A stretch of 64,000 nt of DNA from Candidatus Chlorohelix allophototropha (GCF_030389965.1 NZ_CP128400.1:1550001-1614000), one strand, 5' to 3'. Shown: positions 8,716 through 18,168, counted from the stretch's first letter. Program-made: numbers and translations. The notes: generated by a model from the sequence alone, not told the origin.

Positions 8716-9798
8716 TCAGAAACTTCGCTCAACCAAGAAAGCGCACAAATCGTGCAATTGTTTTAAGGGCGGATTCTTTTCAATAGAATCCGGCATGGCT
8801 TCTGCTAGGGCTGCTTCTGCTTCTGATCGCAACTTCTCTGCCTGATTTTGCGAGAAAACTTTAGCGCCACAGCGCTCAAAAGCGTCCATTATAAATTGTT
8901 CTTCCGCTGGCTTAACAGGGTCAGTGCGCTGATAAATCTCCAGTAATTGCTCACGATCTGCATCGGTAGCATGTGTCAACGCATATATTACCGGCAGGCT
9001 TTTCTTACGCCGTCTGATATCGCTGCCGCTAGGTTTGCCCGTTTCGCTGGAAAGCCCCCAAATACCCAGGATATCATCTCTAATCTGAAATGCCAACCCG
9101 ATTTTCAAGCCAAAGGTAGCAAGATTAAACACTACGCTTTCATCAAGCGGTTCCGGTAAACCGGCGATTGCGCCACATTCAAGGGCACAACTGAAAATAG
9201 CTGCGGTTTTGCCACCGATCATATCAATATACATTTCTGGGGTTACTTCGAGGGTATCCTCAAAACTCATATCTTTGTGCTGACCCAACGACAACCGCAC
9301 TGACATATCAGATGTTGATTCCGCAATCCGTAAGGTGCGCTCTTGGGTTAGCCCTTTATTAGCGGCACGATGAAGCCGCCGGAAAGCCAATACATGCAAG
9401 CAATCGCCCACATTTATCGCTTTTGGCTTGCCCCAGAGTGCCCAAATGGTGGGACGCCCCCTTCGAGCGCGATCATCGTCCTCTATATCATCGTGGACTA
9501 GGCTATAGTTGTGAATCATTTCGAGGCAGGCAGCAACGGGAAGTGCAGGGGCAAGGGGCGCACCAAAGCCCAAAGGATGGCACGCTTGATAAGCGAGAAG
9601 GTACATTACAGGGCGTAATTTTTTGCCGCTATTGCCGCCCTCTATCTCTTTAAAATTCTCGTCAACCCAACCAAACTGGTAACTGATAGCGCCACGCATA
9701 AATTCGTCGAGCCTGATACCTAACTCTTCTTTGATTTCGGCATCGATTGCTGCGGCATAGCGGGTTAATGCTCTTGTAAATTCTTGATTCTGGCTCAT
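8716..9798 (-). CDS. Polyprenyl (geranylgeranyl/farnesyl type) diphosphate synthase
   Basis: 360 residues. The first Asp-rich motif reads LVHDDIEDDDRARRGRPT (DDxxDD) and the second reads FQIRDDILGIWG, in the DDxLG form common in actinobacterial and Chloroflexi IdsA-type enzymes. GKPSGSDIRRRKKSLP supplies the late diphosphate-binding lysines. It condenses isopentenyl diphosphate with allylic diphosphates in the cytoplasm. It follows purH by 18 bases and precedes the PAP2-like gene by 13, so the three are one operon. Confidence 0.93.
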   Translation of the reverse strand: MSQNQEFTRALTRYAAAIDAEIKEELGIRLDEFMRGAISYQFGWVDENFKEIEGGNSGKKLRPVMYLLAYQACHPLGFGAPLAPALPVAACLEMIHNYSLVHDDIEDDDRARRGRPTIWALWGKPKAINVGDCLHVLAFRRLHRAANKGLTQERTLRIAESTSDMSVRLSLGQHKDMSFEDTLEVTPEMYIDMIGGKTAAIFSCALECGAIAGLPEPLDESVVFNLATFGLKIGLAFQIRDDILGIWGLSSETGKPSGSDIRRRKKSLPVIYALTHATDADREQLLEIYQRTDPVKPAEEQFIMDAFERCGAKVFSQNQAEKLRSEAEAALAEAMPDSIEKNPPLKQLHDLCAFLVERSF

Positions 9799-9816
9799 AT
9801 TTTACGCAAATGTTTT

Positions 9817-11400
9817 CTAGTGTTTAAAATGTCGTCGTCCGGTAAATACCATTGTAATGTTATGCTTTTGTGCTACTTCGATTACATCCTGATCACTGAT
9901 TGAACCACCCGGTTGTATAATAGCTGTAACCCCACCATTCACGGCAGTTTCTACGCCATCTACCTTAGGGAAATAGGCATCGCTGGCAAGTACACAGCCA
10001 CTGGCGCGAGAACCTGCTTTTGAAAGCGCAATTTTAACCGAATCTACTCGACTGGGCTGCCCTGCTCCCATCCCTACGATGGAATGGTTCTTAGCCAGCA
10101 CGATAGCATTAGATTTGACGTGTTTGACCGCTCGCCATGCAAATTGCAGGTTGGTTATTTCTTCCAAAGTTGGTTCGCGCCCGGTCATAACCTGCATTGG
10201 AATATCGCGTTCGGCTAGCACATCACGGGTTTGGGCTAGGAAACCACCCAACACCGGACGTAATTCTAGGTTCATTACTATTTGATCTGAACCTACGCTT
10301 AAGTCGCCTGTTTCCAGAAGGCGCAAGTTTTTGCGTTTCTTGAAGACTTCAAGCGCTTCCGGTGTAAAACTCGGCGCAACTACCACTTCAAAAAAGGACG
10401 ATGAGATAGATGTGGCTAGTTCGGCGGTTATGGTGCGATTTACACCGATAATGCCCCCATACGCTGAGATGGCATCGCCTGCCAAAGCTAGTTCATAAGC
10501 GACTTGCAGATTGGAATTGCTGGCTAATCCGCATGGGTTACTATGCTTAACCACAGTAACGGTGGGAGCGGAAAAATCGCGTACAATGGCAAGTGCCGCG
10601 TCCGCATCGAGAATATTATTATAGGATAACTCTTTGCCCTGTAATTGTTTGGCGGTAGCGATGCTGGTAAACTTCTGATCTCCGCTACTGCGCCATCCAT
10701 AAAAAGCCGCTATTTGGTGTGGATTTTCCCCATAGCGCAAATCCTGCACTTTTTCGAGAGCGACGGTCATACGCTCTGGGAAGTGTTCCGTTTTAGTACG
10801 CAAATATTGGGCAATATAGGTATCGTAAGAAGCCGTATGCTGGAAGGCTTTGGCAGCAAGCTTCTGGCGAAAATCATTATCGGCAATTCCCTCTTGCGGC
10901 GGAGCAGCCAGCGCGGTTATCACTTCTTTGTAATCGTCTGGGCTTACCACTACCAGCACATTTTGGAAGTTTTTAGCGGCAGCACGTAATAAGGCAACCC
11001 CACCAATGTCAATATCTTCCAAAGCAATGTCAAGCGTAGTTTCGGCTTTGGCTACGGTCGAGGAGAAGGGGTAAAGGTTTACCACGACCAAATCGATCAG
11101 GGAGATGTGATGTTCAGAAAGATCAGAGAGGTGTTCCGCTTTGTCGCGCTTTGCGAGGATACCGCCGTGAATACCGGGGTGTAGCGTTTTAACCCGACCT
11201 TCTAGAATTTCAGGAAAGTTGGTTAATTCGGTTATTGAATGAACTTCTACTTCTGAATCAGATAGTACATTCTTGGTTCCGCCAGTAGAATATATTTCGA
11301 AGCCAGCATCTACCAGCCCTCTAGCAAACTCAACTATACCGGATTTATCTGATACACTGATAAGAGCACGACCACGACTTGGATTTTCTGGCATCTTCAA
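9817..11400 (-). CDS. purH: Bifunctional AICAR transformylase / IMP cyclohydrolase
   Basis: 527 residues, the normal length. The N-terminal MGS-like domain (ALISVSDKSGIVEFARGL) holds IMP cyclohydrolase. The AICAR transformylase half shows RYGENPHQ and the VKHSNPCGLA catalytic Lys-His motif. It performs the last two steps of IMP synthesis. AGGAAGGG precedes the start; a second in-frame ATG two codons later is also possible. First gene of an operon with the prenyl synthase and the PAP2-like protein. Confidence 0.98.
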   Translation of the reverse strand: MKMPENPSRGRALISVSDKSGIVEFARGLVDAGFEIYSTGGTKNVLSDSEVEVHSITELTNFPEILEGRVKTLHPGIHGGILAKRDKAEHLSDLSEHHISLIDLVVVNLYPFSSTVAKAETTLDIALEDIDIGGVALLRAAAKNFQNVLVVVSPDDYKEVITALAAPPQEGIADNDFRQKLAAKAFQHTASYDTYIAQYLRTKTEHFPERMTVALEKVQDLRYGENPHQIAAFYGWRSSGDQKFTSIATAKQLQGKELSYNNILDADAALAIVRDFSAPTVTVVKHSNPCGLASNSNLQVAYELALAGDAISAYGGIIGVNRTITAELATSISSSFFEVVVAPSFTPEALEVFKKRKNLRLLETGDLSVGSDQIVMNLELRPVLGGFLAQTRDVLAERDIPMQVMTGREPTLEEITNLQFAWRAVKHVKSNAIVLAKNHSIVGMGAGQPSRVDSVKIALSKAGSRASGCVLASDAYFPKVDGVETAVNGGVTAIIQPGGSISDQDVIEVAQKHNITMVFTGRRHFKH

Positions 11401-11609
11401 AGCCCTTCCTGTTTGCCTGATTACCCCTCTAAGCTAATTTTTCTATGCTAATTCTATTATCAGAGAGTAGCAGAAGCAGGGTATTTTGGCAACTAATCAG
11501 GCTACAAACATTACGGAAATCTAACGAATTATTGCAAAGGCTAATTCAATCCATAATGAAACACTATTGTTTATAGCCTTTTGGAAGTCGCAAAGAAAAA
11601 CATATTGAA

Positions 11610-11638
11610 TTGAATCGGTAATGGGTATAGGTTATAAT
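11610..11638 (+). promoter_or_regulatory. Promoter of the citrate synthase-serS operon, in the 368-bp divergent gap 11401-11768
   Basis: TTGAAT (11610-11615), 17-bp spacer, TATAAT (11633-11638), giving a leader of about 125 nt before citrate synthase. The rest of the gap is AT-rich. I found no clear purH promoter on the other strand and no riboswitch-like conserved core. Confidence 0.6.
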
Positions 11639-11768
11639 GAATATAAAGTAAATAACAAGTTAATTAGACCTTAATAAAAATATTTGGACTTAAATTCAAT
11701 GAAGAATACCCTCTTGAGGAGTATTGTTCTAAGCATTTTAGCTCATACTTAGAGGAAGGAAAAAGCCA

Positions 11769-12938
11769 ATGTCGGTTGAAAAAGTTGAGGCAGCCGGAGA
11801 CCCCAAAGCTGAAGAGGGGAAAGTCGAAAAAGGTCTAGAGGGTGTTGTTGCTCTAGAAAGCTCTATAAGTTCGATAATTGGCAGCACCCTTACCTACCGT
11901 GGCATTGAAATTGATGAGTTGGCAGAAAAAGCTACGTTTGAAGAAGTAGTTTACCTACTGTGGTTTGGCAAACTGCCCAATCGCGCGGAATTAGCTGACT
12001 TAGATAGTCGACTACGTGAAAATTCAGAATTACCCGAACCGGTATATCAACTTATAAAGAGTTTCCCCAAAGATATTATTCCAATGGACGGGTTGCGCTC
12101 GGCTGTTTCGGTGCTGGGGCATTACGATCCAGATACCGCCGCAAAGCCGGATGATTCCGAAGCAAATTTGCGGAAAGCTATTCGAATGACGGCTGCTTTC
12201 CCGATTATTGTTACTGCTATTGAGCGGGTTAAAAATGGTCTAGAGCCGATCAAGCCTCGCAAAGATTTAAGTATCGCCGGAAATTTCGTGTATATGCTTG
12301 ATGGGGTAGCGCCTGACCGAATTGCCATCCGCGCTATTGATACTGCACTGGTTCTACACGCCGACCATGAGTTGAACGCCAGCACCTTTTCGGCACGCGG
12401 CACTGTATCTACTCTCTCCGATATTTACAGCGCCATTGTAAGCGCAATTGGTACTTTGAAGGGTCCCTTGCATGGCGGTGCAAATGAAGCAGTTATGAAG
12501 ATGCTGCTAAAAATTGACGATGTGAGTAAAGCCCAACAGTGGATTAAGGATGCAATTGCTCATAAGGAAAAGATAATGGGCTTCGGTCATCGTGTTTATA
12601 AGAATGGTGACCCTCGCGCCAAGCATCTGCGTAAAATGAGCGAGGAGCTGGGTAAACTTAAGGGTGAGACACGCTGGTTTGAAATGTCTGCCATCATTGA
12701 TGATTATGTTTCGAACGAAAAAGGCTTGTTACCCAATGTTGACTTCTATTCCGCCAGCCTTTACTATGTGCTTGGCATTCCGATTGAAGCCTTTACTCCA
12801 GTATTTGCTTGTAGCCGTATCTCGGGGTGGATTGCCCATTGTTTCGAACAATATGCTGACAATCGTCTGATCCGTCCGCGTGCGCATTACAACGGGCCGA
12901 TCAATCAGCACTATATCCCCATTGAAGAAAGGGTGTAA
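11769..12938 (+). CDS. gltA: Citrate synthase (2-methylcitrate synthase-like length)
   Basis: 389 residues, the short bacterial form. Catalytic His in GPLHGGANEA, His in MGFGHRVYKNGDPR and Asp in NVDFYSASLYY are all present, as are LHADHELNAS and the C-terminal CoA-site region ISGWIAHCFEQ. It condenses oxaloacetate with acetyl-CoA; a methylcitrate synthase role cannot be excluded by sequence. GAGGAAGGA precedes the ATG. It overlaps serS by one base (TAATG). Confidence 0.93.
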   Translation: MSVEKVEAAGDPKAEEGKVEKGLEGVVALESSISSIIGSTLTYRGIEIDELAEKATFEEVVYLLWFGKLPNRAELADLDSRLRENSELPEPVYQLIKSFPKDIIPMDGLRSAVSVLGHYDPDTAAKPDDSEANLRKAIRMTAAFPIIVTAIERVKNGLEPIKPRKDLSIAGNFVYMLDGVAPDRIAIRAIDTALVLHADHELNASTFSARGTVSTLSDIYSAIVSAIGTLKGPLHGGANEAVMKMLLKIDDVSKAQQWIKDAIAHKEKIMGFGHRVYKNGDPRAKHLRKMSEELGKLKGETRWFEMSAIIDDYVSNEKGLLPNVDFYSASLYYVLGIPIEAFTPVFACSRISGWIAHCFEQYADNRLIRPRAHYNGPINQHYIPIEERV

Positions 12939-14203
12939 TGCTCGACCTAAAATTAATAAGGGAAAATCCAGAGGTAGTTCGTAGGGCTATTGAGGTTAAG
13001 CACGTCGATTTAAATCTGGATGAATTACTAGAAGCTGATCGTTACTCGCTTGATCTTGAAAAGAAAATAATGGCGTTGAACACCGAGTCCAACGCCAACG
13101 CTAAAAAATTCGGTAAAGCCACTCCTGAAGAGAGAGAAGCTTTAAAGGAGCGTGGTCGCGACATCAACGCTGAAATCACGACGCTAACTCCACAACTACA
13201 AGAAGCGCGTGATCGTTTAGGGGCATTGATGCTGGAAGTACCTAATATACCGGCAGAGTTTGCGCCCATCGGTGAAAGCGAAGATGATAATGTAGTTATC
13301 AAAAGCTGGGGAGAACCGCGCCACTTCGATTTTCAACCACTCGACCATGTGCAGATTCTAGAAAATCACAAATGGGCTGATTTTGAGCGCATCGCCACTA
13401 TATCCGGTAGCCGAAGTTATTCGCTACGGAATGAGGCGGTGTTACTTGAGTTTGCCTTGTTGCGATTTGCCCTTGAGAAAATGATGTCGAAGGGTTTTAC
13501 TTTAGCCAGTGTCCCTTCGATGGCACGTGAATACACTTTCATGGGTCAGGGCATGTTCCCTAAAGCTCGCGATCAAGTCTATTTCGTGCCTGAAGATGAC
13601 ATTTACCTGGCTGGTACATCTGAGGTAGTGCTAAATAGCTTACACAAGGATGAAATTCTAAGCGAAAGTGATTTGCCCATCCTCTACGGTGGCTTTTCTG
13701 CTTGTTTCAGGCGTGAAGCGGGTAGTAGTGGGCGTGATGTTCGCGGTCTTATCCGTGTTCACCAATTTAACAAGGTAGAGCAGTATGTGCTTTGCAAAAA
13801 TGACCCCGAAGAGTCGGCAGCATGGCACAAAAAATTGCTCAATACATCAGAAGAGATTTTGCAATCGCTGGAACTGCCCTATCAAGTTGTAGAATGTTGC
13901 ACCGGAGATATGGGACTGGGCAAATTTCGGATGAATGACATCAATTCATGGGTACCAAGTGAGGGCAAATATCGAGAAACGCATAGCTGCTCGTCTCTGC
14001 ACGATTGGCAAGCCCGCCGAACTAATCTGCGCTATCGGGGTGAGGATGGCAAGGTACGTTTCGCCCATACTCTAAATAATACTGCGCTGGCAACACCGCG
14101 TATCATGGTTCCGTTCTTGGAGAATCATCAGCAGGCAGACGGTTCAATCCGCCTTCCGGTGGCATTACAGCCATATATGGGTGGGCTACAAAAACTGGGT
14201 TAG
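12938..14203 (+). CDS. serS: Serine-tRNA ligase
   Basis: 421 residues, class II synthetase. The N-terminal 100 residues form the helical arm that binds tRNA-Ser. Motif 2 is FRREAGSSGRDVRGLIRVHQF, and motif 3 falls in the C-terminal LATPRIMVPFLENHQ segment, where the usual Gly-Arg (LAVGR) reads LATPR with Arg kept. The start codon overlaps the citrate synthase stop (TAATG), so translation is probably coupled. Confidence 0.97.
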   Translation: MLDLKLIRENPEVVRRAIEVKHVDLNLDELLEADRYSLDLEKKIMALNTESNANAKKFGKATPEEREALKERGRDINAEITTLTPQLQEARDRLGALMLEVPNIPAEFAPIGESEDDNVVIKSWGEPRHFDFQPLDHVQILENHKWADFERIATISGSRSYSLRNEAVLLEFALLRFALEKMMSKGFTLASVPSMAREYTFMGQGMFPKARDQVYFVPEDDIYLAGTSEVVLNSLHKDEILSESDLPILYGGFSACFRREAGSSGRDVRGLIRVHQFNKVEQYVLCKNDPEESAAWHKKLLNTSEEILQSLELPYQVVECCTGDMGLGKFRMNDINSWVPSEGKYRETHSCSSLHDWQARRTNLRYRGEDGKVRFAHTLNNTALATPRIMVPFLENHQQADGSIRLPVALQPYMGGLQKLG

Positions 14204-14224
14204 TTCCTCTTAAATACTGGTAAC

Positions 14225-14260
14225 AAAAACGGCGCTACCCAATAGAGTAACGCCGTTTTT
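14225..14260. terminator. Bidirectional intrinsic terminator
   Basis: 14-bp stem with one mismatch (14225-14238 with 14247-14260), A-rich on one side and five T on the other. It serves serS and the convergent CpXC gene. Confidence 0.88.
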
Positions 14261-14265
14261 GAGTC

Positions 14266-14967
14266 TTAGTTTGAAGCCATAAAGACTTCAATTTCATTCA
14301 TTATTTTATTCAAGGATTGAAGAGCGTCCGGTTGGATAGCACGCGCCTGCTCTGTTACTATTCCAATCAACTGTACGAGCATATCGTCAACAATCGTTTG
14401 GTTGTTTCGCAGCATAGTTATTCGGCTGAGGCTATCCGCAACTGGAACTTGTAGCAGATCCTGTAACAACGCTTGGCGTGCTTGAATCTCGCGCATTTCC
14501 TCTTCGGTTAGTTCATCACCCTCTTCGTCATCCTCGTCATCATCCTCTTCGTCGTACTCATAATCTTCAAGGCTTTCGCCACGTGCTGCCATAACCAAAG
14601 CCATCGGATCGTCGGTTACGATTGGCTCGAACATATAATCAGCTTGTTTTTCTTCCGGTACACTTGACAGGAAACCTTCAAGAATAGGACCGATCATTGA
14701 GCCGATCGTTTCTTCGTCCATTTCTTCAGCATTTGGAACGAATGCCAGCACCATTTCACGCTCCGACTCATGCAAAACAAGCGGTACAGGTATAAAACCC
14801 GAAGCGCTGCACTTGGGACAATGTGCAATATTAATACTGCCTTCTTTCAACGCCCAAAATGCTTCAGCATCGGCTTCGTCTGCGGAGTCAATAACCGTAT
14901 GACCGCTTGCTTGGAAAACTGTACCACACTCGGGGCAGGTTATTTCAAGGTCAAGCACTCTCGACAT
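14266..14967 (-). CDS. CpXC domain zinc-binding protein
   Basis: 233 residues. The N-terminal domain has two Cys pairs, CPECG (near residue 10) and CPKCS (near residue 52), the CpXC pattern that presumably binds zinc. A very acidic linker (near residues 133-160, mostly Asp/Glu) separates it from a helical C-terminal domain. The function of the family is unknown. Single-gene unit, convergent with serS and followed by a shared terminator. Confidence 0.82.
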   Translation of the reverse strand: MSRVLDLEITCPECGTVFQASGHTVIDSADEADAEAFWALKEGSINIAHCPKCSASGFIPVPLVLHESEREMVLAFVPNAEEMDEETIGSMIGPILEGFLSSVPEEKQADYMFEPIVTDDPMALVMAARGESLEDYEYDEEDDDEDDEEGDELTEEEMREIQARQALLQDLLQVPVADSLSRITMLRNNQTIVDDMLVQLIGIVTEQARAIQPDALQSLNKIMNEIEVFMASN

Positions 14968-15210
14968 AAGATAGTCTCACTTTCTGTAAATAATGCCCCA
15001 AAAAAATTCGGTGACTGACAATAGGCAGCCCCCGGCGCAATTGGCATCCTGAACATTATAAGATTTATAGGAATATATGTCTAGAAAAACACACCTAAAA
15101 ACAAACTTTCTTTTCTAAAAAACCACATACTTGCATTTCTATTTTTCTATATTAAAAAGTCAATATGATAATAATCTAATTCACAAAGTAGAAAAATTTC
15201 AAATATCCTA

Positions 15211-15216
15211 TATAAT
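15211..15216 (+). promoter_or_regulatory. Possible -10 of pfkA, in the 350-bp gap 14968-15317
   Basis: TATAAT with no good -35, about 100 bases before the pfkA ATG. The gap is very AT-rich from 15060 to 15240 with many A and T tracts. I see no gene in it. Confidence 0.35.
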
Positions 15217-15317
15217 CGAACTCATAATATGACTGGGAATGTCAAATAAACACCTCGATGTTGTGGTGATCTAATCCGAGAAAAAGCAAATTAAATAGCC
15301 TGAGGAGGAATGGACGA

Positions 15318-16301
15318 ATGGCGACACCTAACCAGAAACGGCTAGGGGTTCTGACCAGTGGGGGAGATTCGCCCGGTATGAACGCCGCAGTTCGCGCTGT
15401 GGTACGTACGGCAGTTGCCAGTGGTTGGGATGTAATAGGTATCCGGCGAGGATATAACGGGATTTTTACCCATAACTTTGTCAAAATGAATTCGCGGAGT
15501 GTTGCCAATATTATCGATAAAGGTGGAACTATTCTCGGTTCCAGCCGTTCAAATCGTTTTATGGACTCGGCAGGCAGAGCGGATGCTGTGAATATTCTGC
15601 GCGAAGCCGGTATAGACGGGATGATAATTATCGGGGGAAACGGTAGCCTGACCGGCGCGCTTGAACTTGAAAAGCTTGGTATGCCGGTAGTGGGCTTGCC
15701 AGCTTCGATTGATAATGATTTGGTGGGAACTGATATGGCAATCGGGGTTGATACCTGTCTTAATACCATAATGGAGGCGCTCGATAAAATTCGTGATACC
15801 GCCAGCAGTCATCATCGTGCCTTTATCATCGAAGTGATGGGAAGAAATTGTGGATACTTGGCGTTGATGGCTTCCCTGAATGGCGGCGCGGATGTGGTTA
15901 TAACGCCGGATAGAACCCCTACACTGGAGGAAGTATCTCAAATGCTTCGCCAGTCTCGTACCTTTGGCAGAAGCCATGCGATTATAGTGGTGGCGGAAGG
16001 CTCTAGCTTAAAATCTGATGAAATCGCCCACTACCTTACTAAAGAGATAATGGATTACTACGAAACTCGTCTAACTATTCTGGGGCATGTACAGAGAGGT
16101 GGCTCGCCTAGCGCATTCGACCGCATCATTGCTACTCGTCTAGGGGCAAGAGCAGTTCAGACCTTGTTGAGTGGTAAAAGTGGGGTAATGTGCGGGTTAG
16201 TGCAGGGAAGATTGTGCGAGACTCCGCTCAGCGAGGTAGTTGGGCGTGTGAAAGAAGTAGACGCTGAGATTTACGAGCTTATCAGAATCATGTCCCATTA
16301 A
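15318..16301 (+). CDS. pfkA: 6-phosphofructokinase, ATP-type
   Basis: 327 residues. GGDSPG (15-20) and catalytic Asp132 in SIDND are present, with MGRNCGYLA and HVQRGGSPSAFDR further on. Gly109 at the position that separates ATP (Gly) from PPi (Asp) users argues for ATP. Asn108 replaces the Asp of the usual GGDGS motif, a residue that helps bind Mg-ATP in E. coli. It phosphorylates fructose 6-phosphate in glycolysis. AGGAGG precedes the ATG at good spacing. Confidence 0.94.
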   Translation: MATPNQKRLGVLTSGGDSPGMNAAVRAVVRTAVASGWDVIGIRRGYNGIFTHNFVKMNSRSVANIIDKGGTILGSSRSNRFMDSAGRADAVNILREAGIDGMIIIGGNGSLTGALELEKLGMPVVGLPASIDNDLVGTDMAIGVDTCLNTIMEALDKIRDTASSHHRAFIIEVMGRNCGYLALMASLNGGADVVITPDRTPTLEEVSQMLRQSRTFGRSHAIIVVAEGSSLKSDEIAHYLTKEIMDYYETRLTILGHVQRGGSPSAFDRIIATRLGARAVQTLLSGKSGVMCGLVQGRLCETPLSEVVGRVKEVDAEIYELIRIMSH

Positions 16302-16562
16302 TTAGTTGAGCGTATAATCTTACATGTGCTACTACCCCCTAGGCTCGGCTTTGTGCATTAATAAGTTAATGACAAGCGGCAAAGGACAGTCGGTCGAGTA
16401 CAGATAGGCTGCGAGGGGCATGTTTCAAAATGAAATAACCCCATAAGTCCGTCACTTCGATATTCCATCTTTTGATGAAATCACAGGCGATCGAGGTGGC
16501 TTCCTGAGCAATCCGCGTTTATTTTGATTTGTAAAATTGTGCGAAGAAGCCATCGTAGTTTG
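16302..16562. other. Non-coding gap between pfkA and the IS110 transposase
   Basis: 261 bp with no convincing ORF and no clear terminator for pfkA. Part probably belongs to the non-coding transposase-downstream end of the IS110 element, but no inverted repeat or duplicated core that would fix the boundary could be found by eye. Confidence 0.4.
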
Positions 16563-17840
16563 TCAAGCCACCTGAGCAACCAATGGTAACTCTTTGGCCA
16601 CAAACTTAGCACCGATCCAGACTTTTTTCGGGTCGAAGGTGCTGTCGTTCTTTAACAAAGAGTAAGCTGTGATTAACATCTTACGCATAACCGCCATCAA
16701 TGCACTGCGCCCATTCATGCCACGCTTCCTTAATTCGCGGTAATAGTCCCCAAAGGCAGATACTTTAAGACGCAAACTGACTAATGCCGCCATGTATAAC
16801 AGGCGCCGCAACCGACCACTGCCACGCTTGGAAAGTTTCACCTTGCCTTTCCATTTTCCGCTTTCCTTCACGGTTAAATCTAGCCCAGCGTAGGCCACCA
16901 CCTGATTACAATTGGTAAAACGTCCAACTTCGCCTAGCTCTGCCCGTAACCCTGCGATGGTTTTTGGTCCAAATTCGGGGATTTCAGCCAACTTCTTGGC
17001 TGCTTCATCTTTTTGCAGTAGTTGAGCAATTTCACTTTCTAAAATCTCAAGGTTAGCCTGGGTATGTAGCAATTGGTCGCACAAAATCACTAAGCCCTGG
17101 GCACGGGCATTACTGGCAAGCCCACTACTGGCAGATTTTTTACTCAATGTAAGTAGCCGTTCAGCGGTTTTCAAACCATAATGACCGTTACTTAATTCAA
17201 TGAGTTTAGCACTTAGAATTCCTATAGGAACTTCTGCAATTGCTTGACGGCTAGGATATAAGGACAGGGCAGTGGGGCGGCAGGGGTCAGCAAAGACCTG
17301 AGTATATTCTGGAAATATAACAAAAAGTAAGGCGTGAATTTCATTTCGATAGCGACCAATTTCATCGGCTAGGTTGGAATGAAGCCGAACTAATTCGCGA
17401 TAGGTCGCCACCAAATCACCTGGCACATAAGCTGGTCGAGCCTCATCGCTTAGGACTACCCTGGCAATCGTTCCAGCATCCAAGGCATCAGTTTTAGCCC
17501 GTAAACCACGACGTTGTGCGAACTGATGGGTTTGGACCGGATGTAAAAGAATTAAATTATAACCCAATCTGGCTAGATAGTGATACAAGTTTTCCCAGTA
17601 ACGTCCAGTCGCTTCCAAGCCGATGGTGATTTGAGCTGGTATTACCCCTAAACTTTCGAGCTTAGTCAGCACAAAAGCATAACCTTGCGCGTCATTAGTA
17701 AATTCGAGAGGCTTGATGACTACTGTTTTGTCAGGGCGAAGTACACTTATACTACACTTCTCACAACCTACATCAATACCCACGGCAAACAGCCGACCTA
17801 TTGAGGCTTGCTTTGGGGTTTCAGATGGAGGAGTAATCAT
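16563..17840 (-). CDS. IS110 family transposase (DEDD recombinase)
   Basis: 425 residues from the ATG at 17840, chosen because AAGGTG lies six bases upstream; a longer in-frame reading from 17951 would run into the leader. The RuvC-like domain has the tetrad Asp23 (GIDVG), Glu76 (GLEATGRYW), Asp118 and Asp121 (KTDALDA). The C-terminal Tnp20 domain has EIPEFGPKTIAGL and the SKRGSGRLRR segment carrying the likely catalytic serine. IS110 recombinases use a DEDD/Ser active site guided by an element-encoded bridge RNA. The ORF looks intact, so the element may be active. Confidence 0.95.
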   Translation of the reverse strand: MITPPSETPKQASIGRLFAVGIDVGCEKCSISVLRPDKTVVIKPLEFTNDAQGYAFVLTKLESLGVIPAQITIGLEATGRYWENLYHYLARLGYNLILLHPVQTHQFAQRRGLRAKTDALDAGTIARVVLSDEARPAYVPGDLVATYRELVRLHSNLADEIGRYRNEIHALLFVIFPEYTQVFADPCRPTALSLYPSRQAIAEVPIGILSAKLIELSNGHYGLKTAERLLTLSKKSASSGLASNARAQGLVILCDQLLHTQANLEILESEIAQLLQKDEAAKKLAEIPEFGPKTIAGLRAELGEVGRFTNCNQVVAYAGLDLTVKESGKWKGKVKLSKRGSGRLRRLLYMAALVSLRLKVSAFGDYYRELRKRGMNGRSALMAVMRKMLITAYSLLKNDSTFDPKKVWIGAKFVAKELPLVAQVA

Positions 17841-18133
17841 TTTTTGCACCTTAGTCCAGCTAAAAGGGCTGCTACACAATACACTATTGAACTTACGGGA
17901 CACCCAACCATTCAGCGCGTGCGTAAGCTTATCGCGGATAGCCAGTCGCATAACTGCGCTGTAACAAGCCTAATTGCCGCTACTAGCGCTAATGGTCGGG
18001 GAACAGTCTTTGCAAGTCGGTCTTCTCCACTGCTATCCAGTTATGAAGCCGTAAGTCGAGACCTCGGTTCTCCCGTTACCATCAGTCTATTAGCTTTTGA
18101 GTACTTTGCTGTAGTCTAAGCTCTTCTTTGTTC
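17841..18133 (-). ncRNA. Candidate IS110 bridge RNA / transposase leader
   Basis: About 290 nt of non-coding sequence between a -10 box at 18140-18145 and the transposase start, read on the - strand. In the IS110 group the guide RNA is encoded in this 5' position. The leader can fold: CAGCGC (17956-17961) pairs with GCGCTG (17913-17918), enclosing a further TGCG/CGCA helix. Guide loops complementary to target and donor could not be assigned because the ends are unknown. Confidence 0.45.
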
Positions 18134-18139
18134 AAAACT

Positions 18140-18168
18140 ATTATATAAGCTGAGCTTAGGTGTAATAA
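18140..18168 (-). promoter_or_regulatory. Putative promoter of the IS110 leader
   Basis: On the - strand TTATTA (18163-18168), 17-bp spacer, TATAAT (18140-18145). The -35 is weak. An inverted repeat TAAGCTC/GAGCTTA (18117-18123 and 18153-18159) surrounds the -10. Confidence 0.4.

Larger units (their letters stand above)
16563..18133 (-). mobile_element. IS110-family insertion element, minimal extent
   Basis: Covers the transposase and its non-coding leader. IS110 elements usually lack terminal inverted repeats and target duplications, so both true ends are uncertain and could lie anywhere in 16302-16562 and 17960-18290. Confidence 0.75.

Noticed and set aside
16302-16562. Transposase-like or other coding relic between pfkA and IS110
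   Set aside because: Short open stretches showed no consistent similarity by eye in any frame.
17841-17951. N-terminal extension of the IS110 transposase up to 17951
   Set aside because: It lacks a ribosome site and family similarity, whereas ATG 17840 has AAGGTG upstream and the conserved domain begins soon after.
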